From Micromonospora saelicesensis (GTDB lineage Bacteria > Actinomycetota > Actinomycetes > Mycobacteriales > Micromonosporaceae): DNA of 64,000 nucleotides. This document shows, one piece after another, positions 25,161 through 33,929 of this stretch. The stretch is taken from NCBI RefSeq assembly GCF_900091575.1, contig NZ_FMCR01000003.1:124001-188000 (forward strand). The letters are read 5' to 3'. Made by a program: the position numbers and the translations under genes. Position 1 is the first letter of the stretch, and each line of letters starts with the position of its first letter. The notes below the pieces were generated by a model. That model searched no databases and had not been told where the DNA came from. It was given only the letters and a program-made list of their open reading frames with translations.

Positions 25161-28100
25161 TCAGCCGCGCAGGCGCAGGCCGCGGGGGGTGGCCCGGAAG
25201 CCGGCGGCGGTCAACGCGTCCCGCAGCGGCGACGAGTGCACCGCCTCGCCGTCGGCCCGCTCCACCGACATCGCGCCCAACGCCCCGGAGTGGACGGCGT
25301 CGGCGAGCGCCTTGCCGGCCGCGGCGAGCGTGTCGGTGTCGTCGGTGAACGAGAGCAGGGTCCGGCCGCCGCGTTCGACGTAGAGGACGAGGTCACCGCC
25401 GACCTGCACCACCAGCGCGCCCGCCTTGCGACCGGCCCGGTGCCCGGTCGCCGGGGTGGCCCCGTCGCCCGAGTCGACCACCCGTTCGGGCCAGGGCAGC
25501 GCCGCACCGTACGGGTTGGCCGGGTCGGTCGCGGCGAGCACGGTGGCCACCGCGCCCCGACCCCGGGCACCGTCGGTCGGCTCGGCCAGCGCGCGCAGCC
25601 GGTCCACCGCACCGGGTACGGCGAACTGCGCCGCCCCGAGCCCTTCGACGAAGTAGCCCCGGCGGGCCGCGCCGCGCTCCTCCAGTGCCGACAGCACCGG
25701 GTAGACCGCCGAGAACCCGCCGACCACCTGCTCGGCCATCACCGCGCCCCGGGTGACCACCCCGTGCCGCTCCAGCAGCAGGTCGGCGAGCGCGGCGGCG
25801 CGCCGGGTGGGGTCGAGGTCCCGCTCCGGGAGACGTGACCAGCGGCCGGCGACGGTCGGCGGGCCACCCCGGGTCGGCAGCGCCACCCGACCGGGCCGCC
25901 GGTAACGGGTGCGGGGCGCGGACGGCCGGGAGCGGTGCGCGCCGCCAGCGCCGAGCACTGCGCGCAGCGGCGCGAGGGTGTCGTTGCTGAGGTGACCGGC
26001 CCAGACCAGGTCCCAGATCACCGCGGTCAAGGCGGCGTCGTCGGTCGAGCCGACCCGGTCGGCCAGCGGACGGAAGAACAGCGCCTGCCCGTCGCCGAGC
26101 GCGTCGAGCACCGCGTCGTGCAGCGGGGTACGGGTCAACGCCTCGTCCGGCGGCGGCAGCACCAGCGATGCGGTGTCCGCGTACGCCAGGGTGACCCAGC
26201 CGTCGCCCCCGGAGATCGCACCCGAACCCGCCCAGAGCACCTCCCCGCTGGCGCACAGCTCGTCGAGCTGGGCGGGGGAGTAGTCCGCGACACGGGCGGG
26301 CAGCACCAAGCGCTCCAACGCGGACGCCGGCACCGCAGTGCCCTGCAACTGCTCCACAGTGGCGGCGAGCGCCTCCACACCTCGGGCGGACGAGCCGACC
26401 TGCTGCCAGCGCGGCAGGAACGTCGCCAGCGCCCGGGGCGGCACCGGCTCGATCTCCCGACGCAGCGCGGCGAGGGAGCGGCGGCGCAGCATCCGCAGCA
26501 CCTCGGCGTCGCACCACTGGGCGCCGGCCGAATCCGGGGTGAACTCCCCGGAGACCACCCGCCCGGTGGCGCCGAGCCGGCGCAGCGCCTGCTCGACGAC
26601 GAACACCCCGAGCCCGAACCGGGCCGCGCAGCTGGCCGCGGCGAACGGCCCGTGGGTGCGGGCGTAGCGGGCCACCAGGTCACCGAGCGGGTCGGCCACC
26701 GGGGCGAGGTACGCCTCGGCCACTCCCATCGGCAGCGCCACACCGAGGGCGTCGCGCAGGCGGGCGGCGTCCTCGACGCCCACCCAGCGCTGCTCGCCCG
26801 CGATCCGGACCCGCAGCACCCGGCGGGTGGCCTCCAGCTCGCTGAGCCACGTCTCCGGCACCCCCCGCTCGGTCAACTCGGCGTCGCTCAGGTCACCGAG
26901 CACCCGCAGCAGCTCGACGACGTCCTCGGCATCGCGGGGGCGGCGCTGATCGGTCAGCCACCGCAGCTGCCGGTCGGTCTCGGTGAGCACCGCCGGGTCC
27001 AGCAACTCCCGCAGGTCGACCCGGCCGAGCAGCTCGCCGAGGAGCGTGGAGTCGAGGGCGAGTGCGGCGGCGCGGCGCTCGGCCAGCGGGGCGTCGCCCT
27101 CGTAGAGGAACGCGCCGACGTAGCCGAAGAGCAGCGACCGCGCGAACGGCGACGGCGCGCTGGTCTCCACCTCGACCAGTCGCACCTTGCGGGTGGCCAG
27201 GTCGCGCATCAGCCCGGCCAGCGCCGGCTGGTCGAAGACGTCCTGGAGGCACTCCCGGGCGGCCTCCAGGGTGACCGGGAAGTCCGCGTACTCGCGGGCG
27301 ACGTCGAGCAGTTGCGCGGCGCGTTGCCGTTGCTGCCAGAGCGGTTGGCGGCGGCGCGGGTCGCGGCGCGGCAGCAGCAGGGACCGGGCGGCGCACTCCC
27401 GGAAACGGGCGGCGAAGAGGGCGGAGGTGCCGACCGACTCCTCCACGAGCTGGGTGATCTCGTCGGGCTCGAAGACCACCACGTCGGCGCCGGGGGGCTC
27501 GTCGGCGGTGTCCGGAAGTCGCACCACGATGCCGTCGTCGGAGGGCATCACCTGGGCGTCCACCCCGTACCGTTCGGCCAGCCGGCGGCCCACCGCGAGG
27601 GCCCACGGCCCGTTGACCCGGGCACCGAGCACGCTGTGCACGGCCAGCCGCCAGTCACCCAGCTCGTCGCGGAACCGCTCGACCACTACCGTGCGGTCGT
27701 CGGGCAGCGAGCGGGTGGCCTCCCGTTGCTCGCGCAGGTAGGCCATCAGGTTGCCGGCGGCCCAGTCGTCCAGCCCGCCGTCGCGCAGCGCGGCCAGAGC
27801 CGCCTCGTCGGTCTGGCGCAGCAGGGTGCGTACCCGGGCGCCGATGGCCCGGCCCAGCTCCACCGGCCGACCGAGCTGGTCGCCCTTCCAGAACGGCATG
27901 CGCGCGGCCTGCCCCGGGGCGGGCGAGACCAGCACCCGGTCCGGAGTGATCTCCTCGATCCGCCAGGAGGACGAGCCGAGCAGGAAGACGTCGCCGACCC
28001 GGGACTCGTAGACCATCTCCTCGTCCAGCTCGCCGACCCGGGCGGCCCGCTCGGCGCCGGCCAGGAACACCCCGAACAGACCCCGGTCGGGAATGGTGCC

Positions 28101-29831
28101 GCCGCTGGTCACCGCGAGTCGCTGCGCGCCGGGACGGCCGGTGAGCAGGTCGGTGGCCCGGTCCCAGACCAGTCGGGGGCGCAGCTCGGCGAAGGCGGTC
28201 GACGGGTAGCGGCCGGAGAGCATGTCCAGCACGGCGTGCAGCGCCGAGTCGGGCAACTCGGCGAAGGGCGCGGCCCGGCGGACCAGCACGGCCAGGTCGC
28301 CGAGCGCCCACGGCTCCAACGCCACCATCGCGACGATCTGCTGGGCCAGCACGTCCAGTGGGTTGCGCGGGTAGTGCAGCTCCTCGATCGCGCCGTCGGT
28401 CATCCGCTCGGCGACCACCGCGCAGGAGAGCAGGTCGCCGCGGTGCTTGGGGAAGACCACCCCCCGGGAGACGGCGCCCACCTGGTGCCCGGCCCGGCCG
28501 ACCCGTTGCAGGCCGGCGGCCACGCTCGGCGGCGCCTCGATCTGCACCACCAGGTCGACCGCGCCCATGTCGATGCCGAGCTCCAGGCTGGAGGTGGCCA
28601 CCACCGCCGGGAGCTGGCCCGACTTGAGCGCCTCCTCGATGTGCTTGCGCTCCTCCCGGGAGACGCTGCCGTGGTGGGCGCGGGCGATCACGGGCGGCGC
28701 GCCGGTGGCCGCGCCGGACTGGGCCATCACCTCGGCCGGCGGCCGGTTGCGCACCGGACCGGCGGGGCCACCCCAGCGCTGCGCGCCGGACGCCGGGTCA
28801 CCGTCGCCCGCCGGGTCGTCGCCGGCCGGCAACCCCTCCGGTACGCCGATCGCGCCCTCGCCCGACGCGGATGCGGCCACCGCCTCGGCGGCCAGCTCGT
28901 TGAGGCGGGCGCAGAGGCGCTCGGCACTGCGCCGGGAGTTGGTGAAGACGATGGTCGAGCGGTGCTGCCCGATGAGGGTGAAGACCCGCTCCTCCACGGC
29001 CGGCCAGATCGACGCCCGACGCGGCCCGGGGCCGCCGAGGTCGTCCTCCGGTGGCTGCTCCTGTTCGTCCAGGCGGGTCATGTCCTCCACCGGGACCTCC
29101 ACGCTGACCTCGATGGTCTTCGGGGTGGCCGGCTGGACCACGTCGACCGGGCGGGCGCCGCCGAGGAACCGCGCGCAGGCGTCGATCGGCCGGACGGTCG
29201 CGGAGAGGCCGATGCGCTGCGCCGGGGCGGGCAGCAGCTCGTCGAGGCGTTCGAGGGAGAGGGCGAGGTGGGCGCCGCGTTTGCTGCCGGCCACCGCGTG
29301 CACCTCGTCGACGATCACCGTCTGGACGCCGCGCAGCGAGTCGCGAGCTGCGGACGTGAGCAGCAGGAACAGCGACTCGGGCGTGGTGATGAGGATGTCC
29401 GGCGGGGTGCGGGCGAACGCTCGTCGCTCGTCGGCGGGCGTGTCGCCGGTGCGCATGCCGACGGTGATGTCGGGCGGTGCGACGCCCAGCCGGGTGGCCG
29501 CCTGCCGGATGCCGGCCAGCGGGGCGCGCAGGTTGCGCTCCACGTCGACGGCGAGGGCCTTGAGCGGGCTGACGTAGAGCACGCGGCAGCGCTGGCGGGC
29601 CTCGGCCGGTGCTGGCTCGCGGGCGAGCCGGTCCAGTGACCAGAGGAAGGCCGCGAGCGTCTTGCCCGAGCCGGTGGGCGCCACCACGAGTGCGTTGCGG
29701 CCAGCGGCGACCGACCGCCAGGCGCCGGTCTGCGCGGCGGTCGGGGCGGCGAAGGCGTTGTCGAACCAGGCACGGGTGGCCGGGCCGAACCCGGCCAGCA
29801 CCGCGCCGGCGTCTGCGTCTGCCCCGGTCAC
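25161..29831 (-). CDS. lhr: Lhr-type ATP-dependent helicase
   Basis: A large superfamily-2 3'-5' helicase for repair or RNA-DNA unwinding. 1556 residues, normal for full-length Lhr: Walker A APTGSGKT (K57), DEVH box (D175-H178), SAT motif, second RecA domain with HHGSVSREERKHIEEAL and QRVGRAGHQVG, winged-helix and Lhr-core domains, then a long C-terminal extension. GTG 29831 is chosen since the domain begins soon after; ATG 29900 is a longer alternative whose extra 23 residues look uncoded. It is in the same orientation as nei. Confidence 0.93.
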   Translation of the reverse strand: MTGADADAGAVLAGFGPATRAWFDNAFAAPTAAQTGAWRSVAAGRNALVVAPTGSGKTLAAFLWSLDRLAREPAPAEARQRCRVLYVSPLKALAVDVERNLRAPLAGIRQAATRLGVAPPDITVGMRTGDTPADERRAFARTPPDILITTPESLFLLLTSAARDSLRGVQTVIVDEVHAVAGSKRGAHLALSLERLDELLPAPAQRIGLSATVRPIDACARFLGGARPVDVVQPATPKTIEVSVEVPVEDMTRLDEQEQPPEDDLGGPGPRRASIWPAVEERVFTLIGQHRSTIVFTNSRRSAERLCARLNELAAEAVAASASGEGAIGVPEGLPAGDDPAGDGDPASGAQRWGGPAGPVRNRPPAEVMAQSGAATGAPPVIARAHHGSVSREERKHIEEALKSGQLPAVVATSSLELGIDMGAVDLVVQIEAPPSVAAGLQRVGRAGHQVGAVSRGVVFPKHRGDLLSCAVVAERMTDGAIEELHYPRNPLDVLAQQIVAMVALEPWALGDLAVLVRRAAPFAELPDSALHAVLDMLSGRYPSTAFAELRPRLVWDRATDLLTGRPGAQRLAVTSGGTIPDRGLFGVFLAGAERAARVGELDEEMVYESRVGDVFLLGSSSWRIEEITPDRVLVSPAPGQAARMPFWKGDQLGRPVELGRAIGARVRTLLRQTDEAALAALRDGGLDDWAAGNLMAYLREQREATRSLPDDRTVVVERFRDELGDWRLAVHSVLGARVNGPWALAVGRRLAERYGVDAQVMPSDDGIVVRLPDTADEPPGADVVVFEPDEITQLVEESVGTSALFAARFRECAARSLLLPRRDPRRRQPLWQQRQRAAQLLDVAREYADFPVTLEAARECLQDVFDQPALAGLMRDLATRKVRLVEVETSAPSPFARSLLFGYVGAFLYEGDAPLAERRAAALALDSTLLGELLGRVDLRELLDPAVLTETDRQLRWLTDQRRPRDAEDVVELLRVLGDLSDAELTERGVPETWLSELEATRRVLRVRIAGEQRWVGVEDAARLRDALGVALPMGVAEAYLAPVADPLGDLVARYARTHGPFAAASCAARFGLGVFVVEQALRRLGATGRVVSGEFTPDSAGAQWCDAEVLRMLRRRSLAALRREIEPVPPRALATFLPRWQQVGSSARGVEALAATVEQLQGTAVPASALERLVLPARVADYSPAQLDELCASGEVLWAGSGAISGGDGWVTLAYADTASLVLPPPDEALTRTPLHDAVLDALGDGQALFFRPLADRVGSTDDAALTAVIWDLVWAGHLSNDTLAPLRAVLGAGGAHRSRPSAPRTRYRRPGRVALPTRGGPPTVAGRWSRLPERDLDPTRRAAALADLLLERHGVVTRGAVMAEQVVGGFSAVYPVLSALEERGAARRGYFVEGLGAAQFAVPGAVDRLRALAEPTDGARGRGAVATVLAATDPANPYGAALPWPERVVDSGDGATPATGHRAGRKAGALVVQVGGDLVLYVERGGRTLLSFTDDTDTLAAAGKALADAVHSGALGAMSVERADGEAVHSSPLRDALTAAGFRATPRGLRLRG

Positions 29832-29925
29832 CGGTCCATCGTGCCCCGCCGGTCCGACATCCACGAGCGACCCACGACGGAATGCGACCGCAAAAGGCAA
29901 AAAGCGTGGAACGTGCGCTTAATAC

Positions 29926-29942
29926 GTTAAGTCTCACTTAAC
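29926..29942. promoter_or_regulatory. Inverted repeat in the lhr/30009 divergent promoter region
   Basis: gttaag and cttaac arms separated by tctca, inside an A/T-rich stretch (about 29890-29980) that stands out from the GC-rich surroundings and lies between divergent genes. Its size suits a dimeric repressor or activator site; the binding protein is unknown. Confidence 0.45.
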
Positions 29943-30008
29943 TGCTTGCTTCTAAGGAGCAACATAAAGTAACTTCACTCGCAACGCGAACCGGGGTGAG
30001 GGGATTTG

Positions 30009-30395
30009 ATGGCCGGCGAGCAGCGCACCGTCGAACCGGGCACCGACGTGCTGATTCGCAAGGTCGACAGCCACCTGGCCGCGCTCCGCTCCGGCCTGCA
30101 CGGCCCCGAGCTCGAGCTTGCCGAACGCCTCGCCCACTGCCTGCGCGAAATGGTTCTCTGCACCGCCCAGGCCAGCGCGGCCGACCGGGGTCAGGTCCGC
30201 GTTGCCGTGCACTACTTCGTGCTCCGTCGCGAGAGCCGTGGCCGCCTGCTTTCGGTGCGGTCGCTGACCGCCGCCGAGCGGGTGGTCGACCGGGTCGCCC
30301 GCCAACTCGGCCGCCTCGACCTGCTGGCCGTGCTACGCCGCGACCGCCCCACCCCCGACGACGCGCAACCTCTCAACAACGCCCTGCTGCGCTGA
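30009..30395 (+). CDS. Conserved hypothetical protein
   Basis: A 128-residue, mostly helical soluble protein (VDSHLAALRSGLHGPELELA; ERVVDRVARQLGRLDLLAVL). It has no signal peptide or membrane segment and no motif I recognise. ATG 30009 follows GGTGAGGGG; a TTG directly before it is less likely. It is transcribed divergently from lhr from an A/T-rich promoter region, and followed 22 bp later by palindrome B. Confidence 0.65.
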   Translation: MAGEQRTVEPGTDVLIRKVDSHLAALRSGLHGPELELAERLAHCLREMVLCTAQASAADRGQVRVAVHYFVLRRESRGRLLSVRSLTAAERVVDRVARQLGRLDLLAVLRRDRPTPDDAQPLNNALLR

Positions 30396-30416
30396 CGACG
30401 CCGCACCCCCGCCCGC

Positions 30417-30476
30417 GTTGATCAAGAGGTTTGCGTCAGGAACGCGGGCGCGGATGACGCAAACCTCTTGATCAAC
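30417..30476. repeat. GATC-ended palindrome B
   Basis: Perfect 22-bp arms at 30417-30438 (gttgatcaagaggtttgc plus gtca) and 30455-30476, with a 16-nt GC-rich loop. It starts 22 bp after the stop of the 30009 gene and upstream of the mrp operon. Longest arms of the six related elements. Confidence 0.9.
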
Positions 30477-30618
30477 GGTGGGGGTCGGGGCTGGGGTCGG
30501 GGCTGGGGCTGGGTGGGCGAATTCTGGCAAAACCGCCCGGCGGGGGAGGAACTGGCGTCTGATCGCTGCTAGGCGCCACCGCTGCCACGGGCGTCGGCCA
30601 TGTCGATCGGGAGCGCAG

Positions 30619-33453
30619 GTGCTGGTACTGCTCATCCTCCATCTCGTGGCGGCCCTCGCCGCGCCCCTGCTCGTCCGCTGGTGGGGTCCGCGCGCGTGCT
30701 ACCCGCTGGCGCTCGCGCCGGCCGCCGCGTTCTGCTGGGCGGTGGCCCGCACCCCGGCCGTGGCCGACGGCGGGGCGGTGGTCGAGACGTACCCGTGGAT
30801 CCGGCAGTTGGGCCTCGACATCGCGTTCCGGCTCACCACGCTGTCCTGGCTGATGACGCTGCTGATCGGCGGCGTCGGCGCGCTGGTGCTGGTCTACAGC
30901 GCCCGCTACTTCAGTGCCGGCTCCACCGGGATGGCGCAGTTCGCCGCGGTCCTGGTCGCCTTCGCGGGCGCGATGCTCGTCCTGGTCTTCGCCGACGACC
31001 TGCTGCTGCTCTACGTCGGTTGGGAGCTGACCACGATCTTCTCGTACCTGCTGATCGGGCACAGCACCGAACGGCGGTCCAGCCGTTGGGCGGCGGCGCA
31101 GGCGTTGACCGTCACCACGCTGGGCGGCCTCGCCATGCTGGTCGGCTTCATCATGCTGGGCGAGCACGCCGGCACCTACCGCTGGTCGGCAATCAGCGAG
31201 CAGCCGCTGCCCGGCGGCGGGTACCTGGTGGGCGCCGTGCTGCTGATCCTGGCCGGTGCGCTGTCCAAGTCGGCGGTGCTGCCGTTCAGCTCGTGGCTCC
31301 CGGTGGCGATGGCGGCACCCACGCCGGTCAGCGCCTACCTGCACGCCGCCGCCATGGTCAAGGCCGGCGTCTACCTGGTCGGACTGCTCGCCCCGGTGCT
31401 CGCCACGGTCGGCCCGTGGCGGCCGCTGGTGCAGGTCGCCGGCGTGGCGACCATGCTGCTCGGCGGGTGGGCAGCGCTGCGCCAGACCGACCTGAAGCTG
31501 CTGCTCGCGTACGGGACGGTCAGTCAGCTCGGCCTGCTGGTGGCGGTGACCGGCTCGGGCACCCCGGACGCCGCGCTGGCCGGCACCGCGATGCTGCTGG
31601 CGCACGCCCTGTTCAAGGCGGCGCTGTTCCTGGTCGTCGGCATCATCGACCACAGTGCCGGCACCCGTGACCTGCGCGAGCTGTCCGGGCTGCGGCACTG
31701 GTCCCGGCCGCTGTTCGTGGTAGCCGTGCTGGCCGCGGCGTCGATGGCCGGTGTTCCGCCGCTGGTCGGCTTCGTGGCCAAGGAGGCGGTGTTCGGGGCG
31801 TTCACCGACCAGCCCGTGCTCCTCACCGGCCTGGTCGTCGGGACGGTGCTCACCGTCGCGTACAGCGCCCGCTTTCTCTGGGGCGCGTTCGCCGACCGGC
31901 CGGGTGTGGCGCCGGTCCCGCCGGGGTCGATCGCCGCGTCGCTGCTGGTCCCACCCGCGGTGCTCGCCGGTGTCGGTCTGCTTGCCGGTCCGGCCGCGAG
32001 CGTGCTGGACGACCTGCTGCGCCCGTACGCCGATCTGCTCGGCGGGGTCGACGCGCACCTGGCGCTCTGGGCCGGACCGACCCCGGCGCTCGGCCTGTCC
32101 GTGCTGGCGCTCGTCGGCGGCGGCCTGCTCTTCGCCGTGCGTGGGCCGCTCGCCCCGGTGCTGGCCCGGCTCCGATCACCGGTGAGCGGGAACCAGGGGT
32201 ACGAGTGGGTCATCGGCCGGTTCGACCGACTGGCCATCGAGGTCACCGGCGCGACCCAGCGCGGCTCACTGCCGCAGTATCTGGGCATCATCCTGGTCAC
32301 CCTGGTGCTGGTGCCGGGCACGGCGATGCTCTCCGCCAGCCCCTGGCGGGCGCGGATCCCGCTCTGGGACAGCCCTCTGCAACCGGTGGTCGTCGTGGTG
32401 ATCGCGGTGGCGGCGGTGCTTTCGGTCGGTGCCCGTCGCCGGCTGACCGCGATGCTGCTGGTGGGCATGACCGGCTACGGCACGGCGATGTTGTTCGTGC
32501 TGCACGGAGCGCCCGACCTGGCGCTCACCCAGTTTCTGGTGGAAACCGCGACGATCGCGGTCTTCGTGCTGGTGCTGCGTCGCCTGCCGGAGCGGTTCTC
32601 GGCCCGCCCGCTGCGCCGTACCCGCTGGGCCCGTCGGGTGATCGGGGTGGCGGCGGGGTTGGTGGCCGCCGGGTTGGCCCTCACCGCCGTCGGCGCGCGC
32701 CGCGCACCGGACATCTCCGCCGCCTTCCCCGACCTGGCGGTGGTGCACGGGTACGGCCGCAACGTGGTCAACGTGACCCTTGTCGACATCCGGGCCTGGG
32801 ACACGATGGGCGAACTGGCGGTGCTGGTGGTGGCCGCGACCGGGGTGGCCAGCCTGATCTTCGAGCGCTCCCGCACCGGGCCGCGGCCGCGCCGGCCCGA
32901 GTCCGAGCAGGGGGAGGGTGGACGCGGCCGGCCGGTCTGGCTGCGCGGTGGCCCCACCCTCTACGAGGAACGTCGCTCGATCGTGTTGGAGGTGGTCATC
33001 CGGCTGATCTTCCACACCGTGGTGCTGTTCTCGCTGTTCCTGCTCTTCTCCGGGCACAACGCGCCGGGCGGTGGGTTCGCCGGCGGGCTGGTGGCGGGTC
33101 TCGCCCTGGTGGTGCGCTATCTGGCCGGCGGCCGGTACGAGCTGACCGAGGCGGCCCCGATCGGCGCCGGCGCGATTCTCGGCGCCGGGCTGGCCATGTC
33201 GGTGGGCAGTGGCGTGGTGGCGCTGCTGGTCGGCGGGTCGGTGCTGGAGAGCGCGAAGGTCGACCGGGTCCTGCCACTGGTCGGCGACGCCCATCTGGTC
33301 ACGTCGCTCTTCTTCGACATCGGCGTGTACCTGGTCGTGATCGGGTTGGTGCTGGACATCCTGCGCAGCCTCGGTGCCGAGGTGGACCGGCACATCGAGG
33401 CCACCGGAACGGGCACCGGCGGGTTGGCCGTCGACAAGGGGGACCGGGCATGA
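30619..33453 (+). CDS. mrpA: Mrp Na+/H+ antiporter subunit A (fused MrpA-MrpB)
   Basis: A 944-residue polytopic membrane protein. Residues ~1-620 form the NuoL-like proton/cation module (KSAVLPFSSWLPVAMAAPTP, ALFKAALFLVVGIIDHSAGT). The MrpA-specific C-terminal part and an MrpB domain (FSGHNAPGGGFAGGLVAGLA) follow in the same chain. Mrp complexes exchange cytoplasmic Na+ or K+ for protons. The start is GTG 30619 with GGGAG upstream, so the protein begins VLVLLILHLVAAL. It heads an operon of six genes (A,C,D,E,F,G) with 4-bp overlaps throughout. Confidence 0.93.
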   Translation: MLVLLILHLVAALAAPLLVRWWGPRACYPLALAPAAAFCWAVARTPAVADGGAVVETYPWIRQLGLDIAFRLTTLSWLMTLLIGGVGALVLVYSARYFSAGSTGMAQFAAVLVAFAGAMLVLVFADDLLLLYVGWELTTIFSYLLIGHSTERRSSRWAAAQALTVTTLGGLAMLVGFIMLGEHAGTYRWSAISEQPLPGGGYLVGAVLLILAGALSKSAVLPFSSWLPVAMAAPTPVSAYLHAAAMVKAGVYLVGLLAPVLATVGPWRPLVQVAGVATMLLGGWAALRQTDLKLLLAYGTVSQLGLLVAVTGSGTPDAALAGTAMLLAHALFKAALFLVVGIIDHSAGTRDLRELSGLRHWSRPLFVVAVLAAASMAGVPPLVGFVAKEAVFGAFTDQPVLLTGLVVGTVLTVAYSARFLWGAFADRPGVAPVPPGSIAASLLVPPAVLAGVGLLAGPAASVLDDLLRPYADLLGGVDAHLALWAGPTPALGLSVLALVGGGLLFAVRGPLAPVLARLRSPVSGNQGYEWVIGRFDRLAIEVTGATQRGSLPQYLGIILVTLVLVPGTAMLSASPWRARIPLWDSPLQPVVVVVIAVAAVLSVGARRRLTAMLLVGMTGYGTAMLFVLHGAPDLALTQFLVETATIAVFVLVLRRLPERFSARPLRRTRWARRVIGVAAGLVAAGLALTAVGARRAPDISAAFPDLAVVHGYGRNVVNVTLVDIRAWDTMGELAVLVVAATGVASLIFERSRTGPRPRRPESEQGEGGRGRPVWLRGGPTLYEERRSIVLEVVIRLIFHTVVLFSLFLLFSGHNAPGGGFAGGLVAGLALVVRYLAGGRYELTEAAPIGAGAILGAGLAMSVGSGVVALLVGGSVLESAKVDRVLPLVGDAHLVTSLFFDIGVYLVVIGLVLDILRSLGAEVDRHIEATGTGTGGLAVDKGDRA

Positions 33454-33929
33454 CGCGGAGCGGTGCGGGGCCGACGTTGGTGCTGGTGCTGGCCGTCGCG
33501 GTGCTGGTCGGGTGCGGGGTGATCCTGCTGTTGGAGCGCAGCCTGACCCGGATCCTGCTGGGCGTGGTCATGCTCGGCAACGGGGTGAACCTGTTGATCC
33601 TGTTGGGCGGGCGGTCGGGCGGGGCGCCGATCGTCGGCACGGGCCCGGTGGAGCGGATGAGTGACCCGCTGCCGCAGGCGATGGTGTTGACCTCCATCGT
33701 GATCACCTTCGGGTTCACCGCGTTCCTGCTCGCGGTCGCGTACCGCAGCTGGTATCTCTCCGGAGACGACGAGGTGCCCGACGACCTGGAGGACCGGCAG
33801 ATCATCCGCCAGGCCGGGCGCAACGAGGTGGGTGCGGCCGACCGCGGTGGGGAGGGCCCGAACGGCGATCCGGAACAGGTCGATCCCGAGCCGGCCCGTC
33901 GCCGGTTACGACGCGGGGACGGGTCGTGA
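33450..33929 (+). CDS. mrpC: Mrp antiporter subunit C (NuoK-like)
   Basis: 159 residues with three membrane helices. The core (RILLGVVMLGNGVNLLILLGG; QAMVLTSIVITFGFTAFLLA) matches the NuoK-like subunit of Mrp. A polar C-terminal extension of about 45 residues (Glu/Asp/Arg-rich) is longer than in many MrpC proteins. ATG 33450 overlaps the mrpA stop by 4 bp (ATGA) and its own stop overlaps mrpD. Confidence 0.93.
   Translation: MTRSGAGPTLVLVLAVAVLVGCGVILLLERSLTRILLGVVMLGNGVNLLILLGGRSGGAPIVGTGPVERMSDPLPQAMVLTSIVITFGFTAFLLAVAYRSWYLSGDDEVPDDLEDRQIIRQAGRNEVGAADRGGEGPNGDPEQVDPEPARRRLRRGDGS

Noticed and set aside
25935..29639. A 1234-codon open frame on the plus strand opposite lhr
   Set aside because: It is the antisense shadow of lhr in GC-rich DNA: low-complexity Arg/Gly/Ala/Pro composition, no start signal, no domain.
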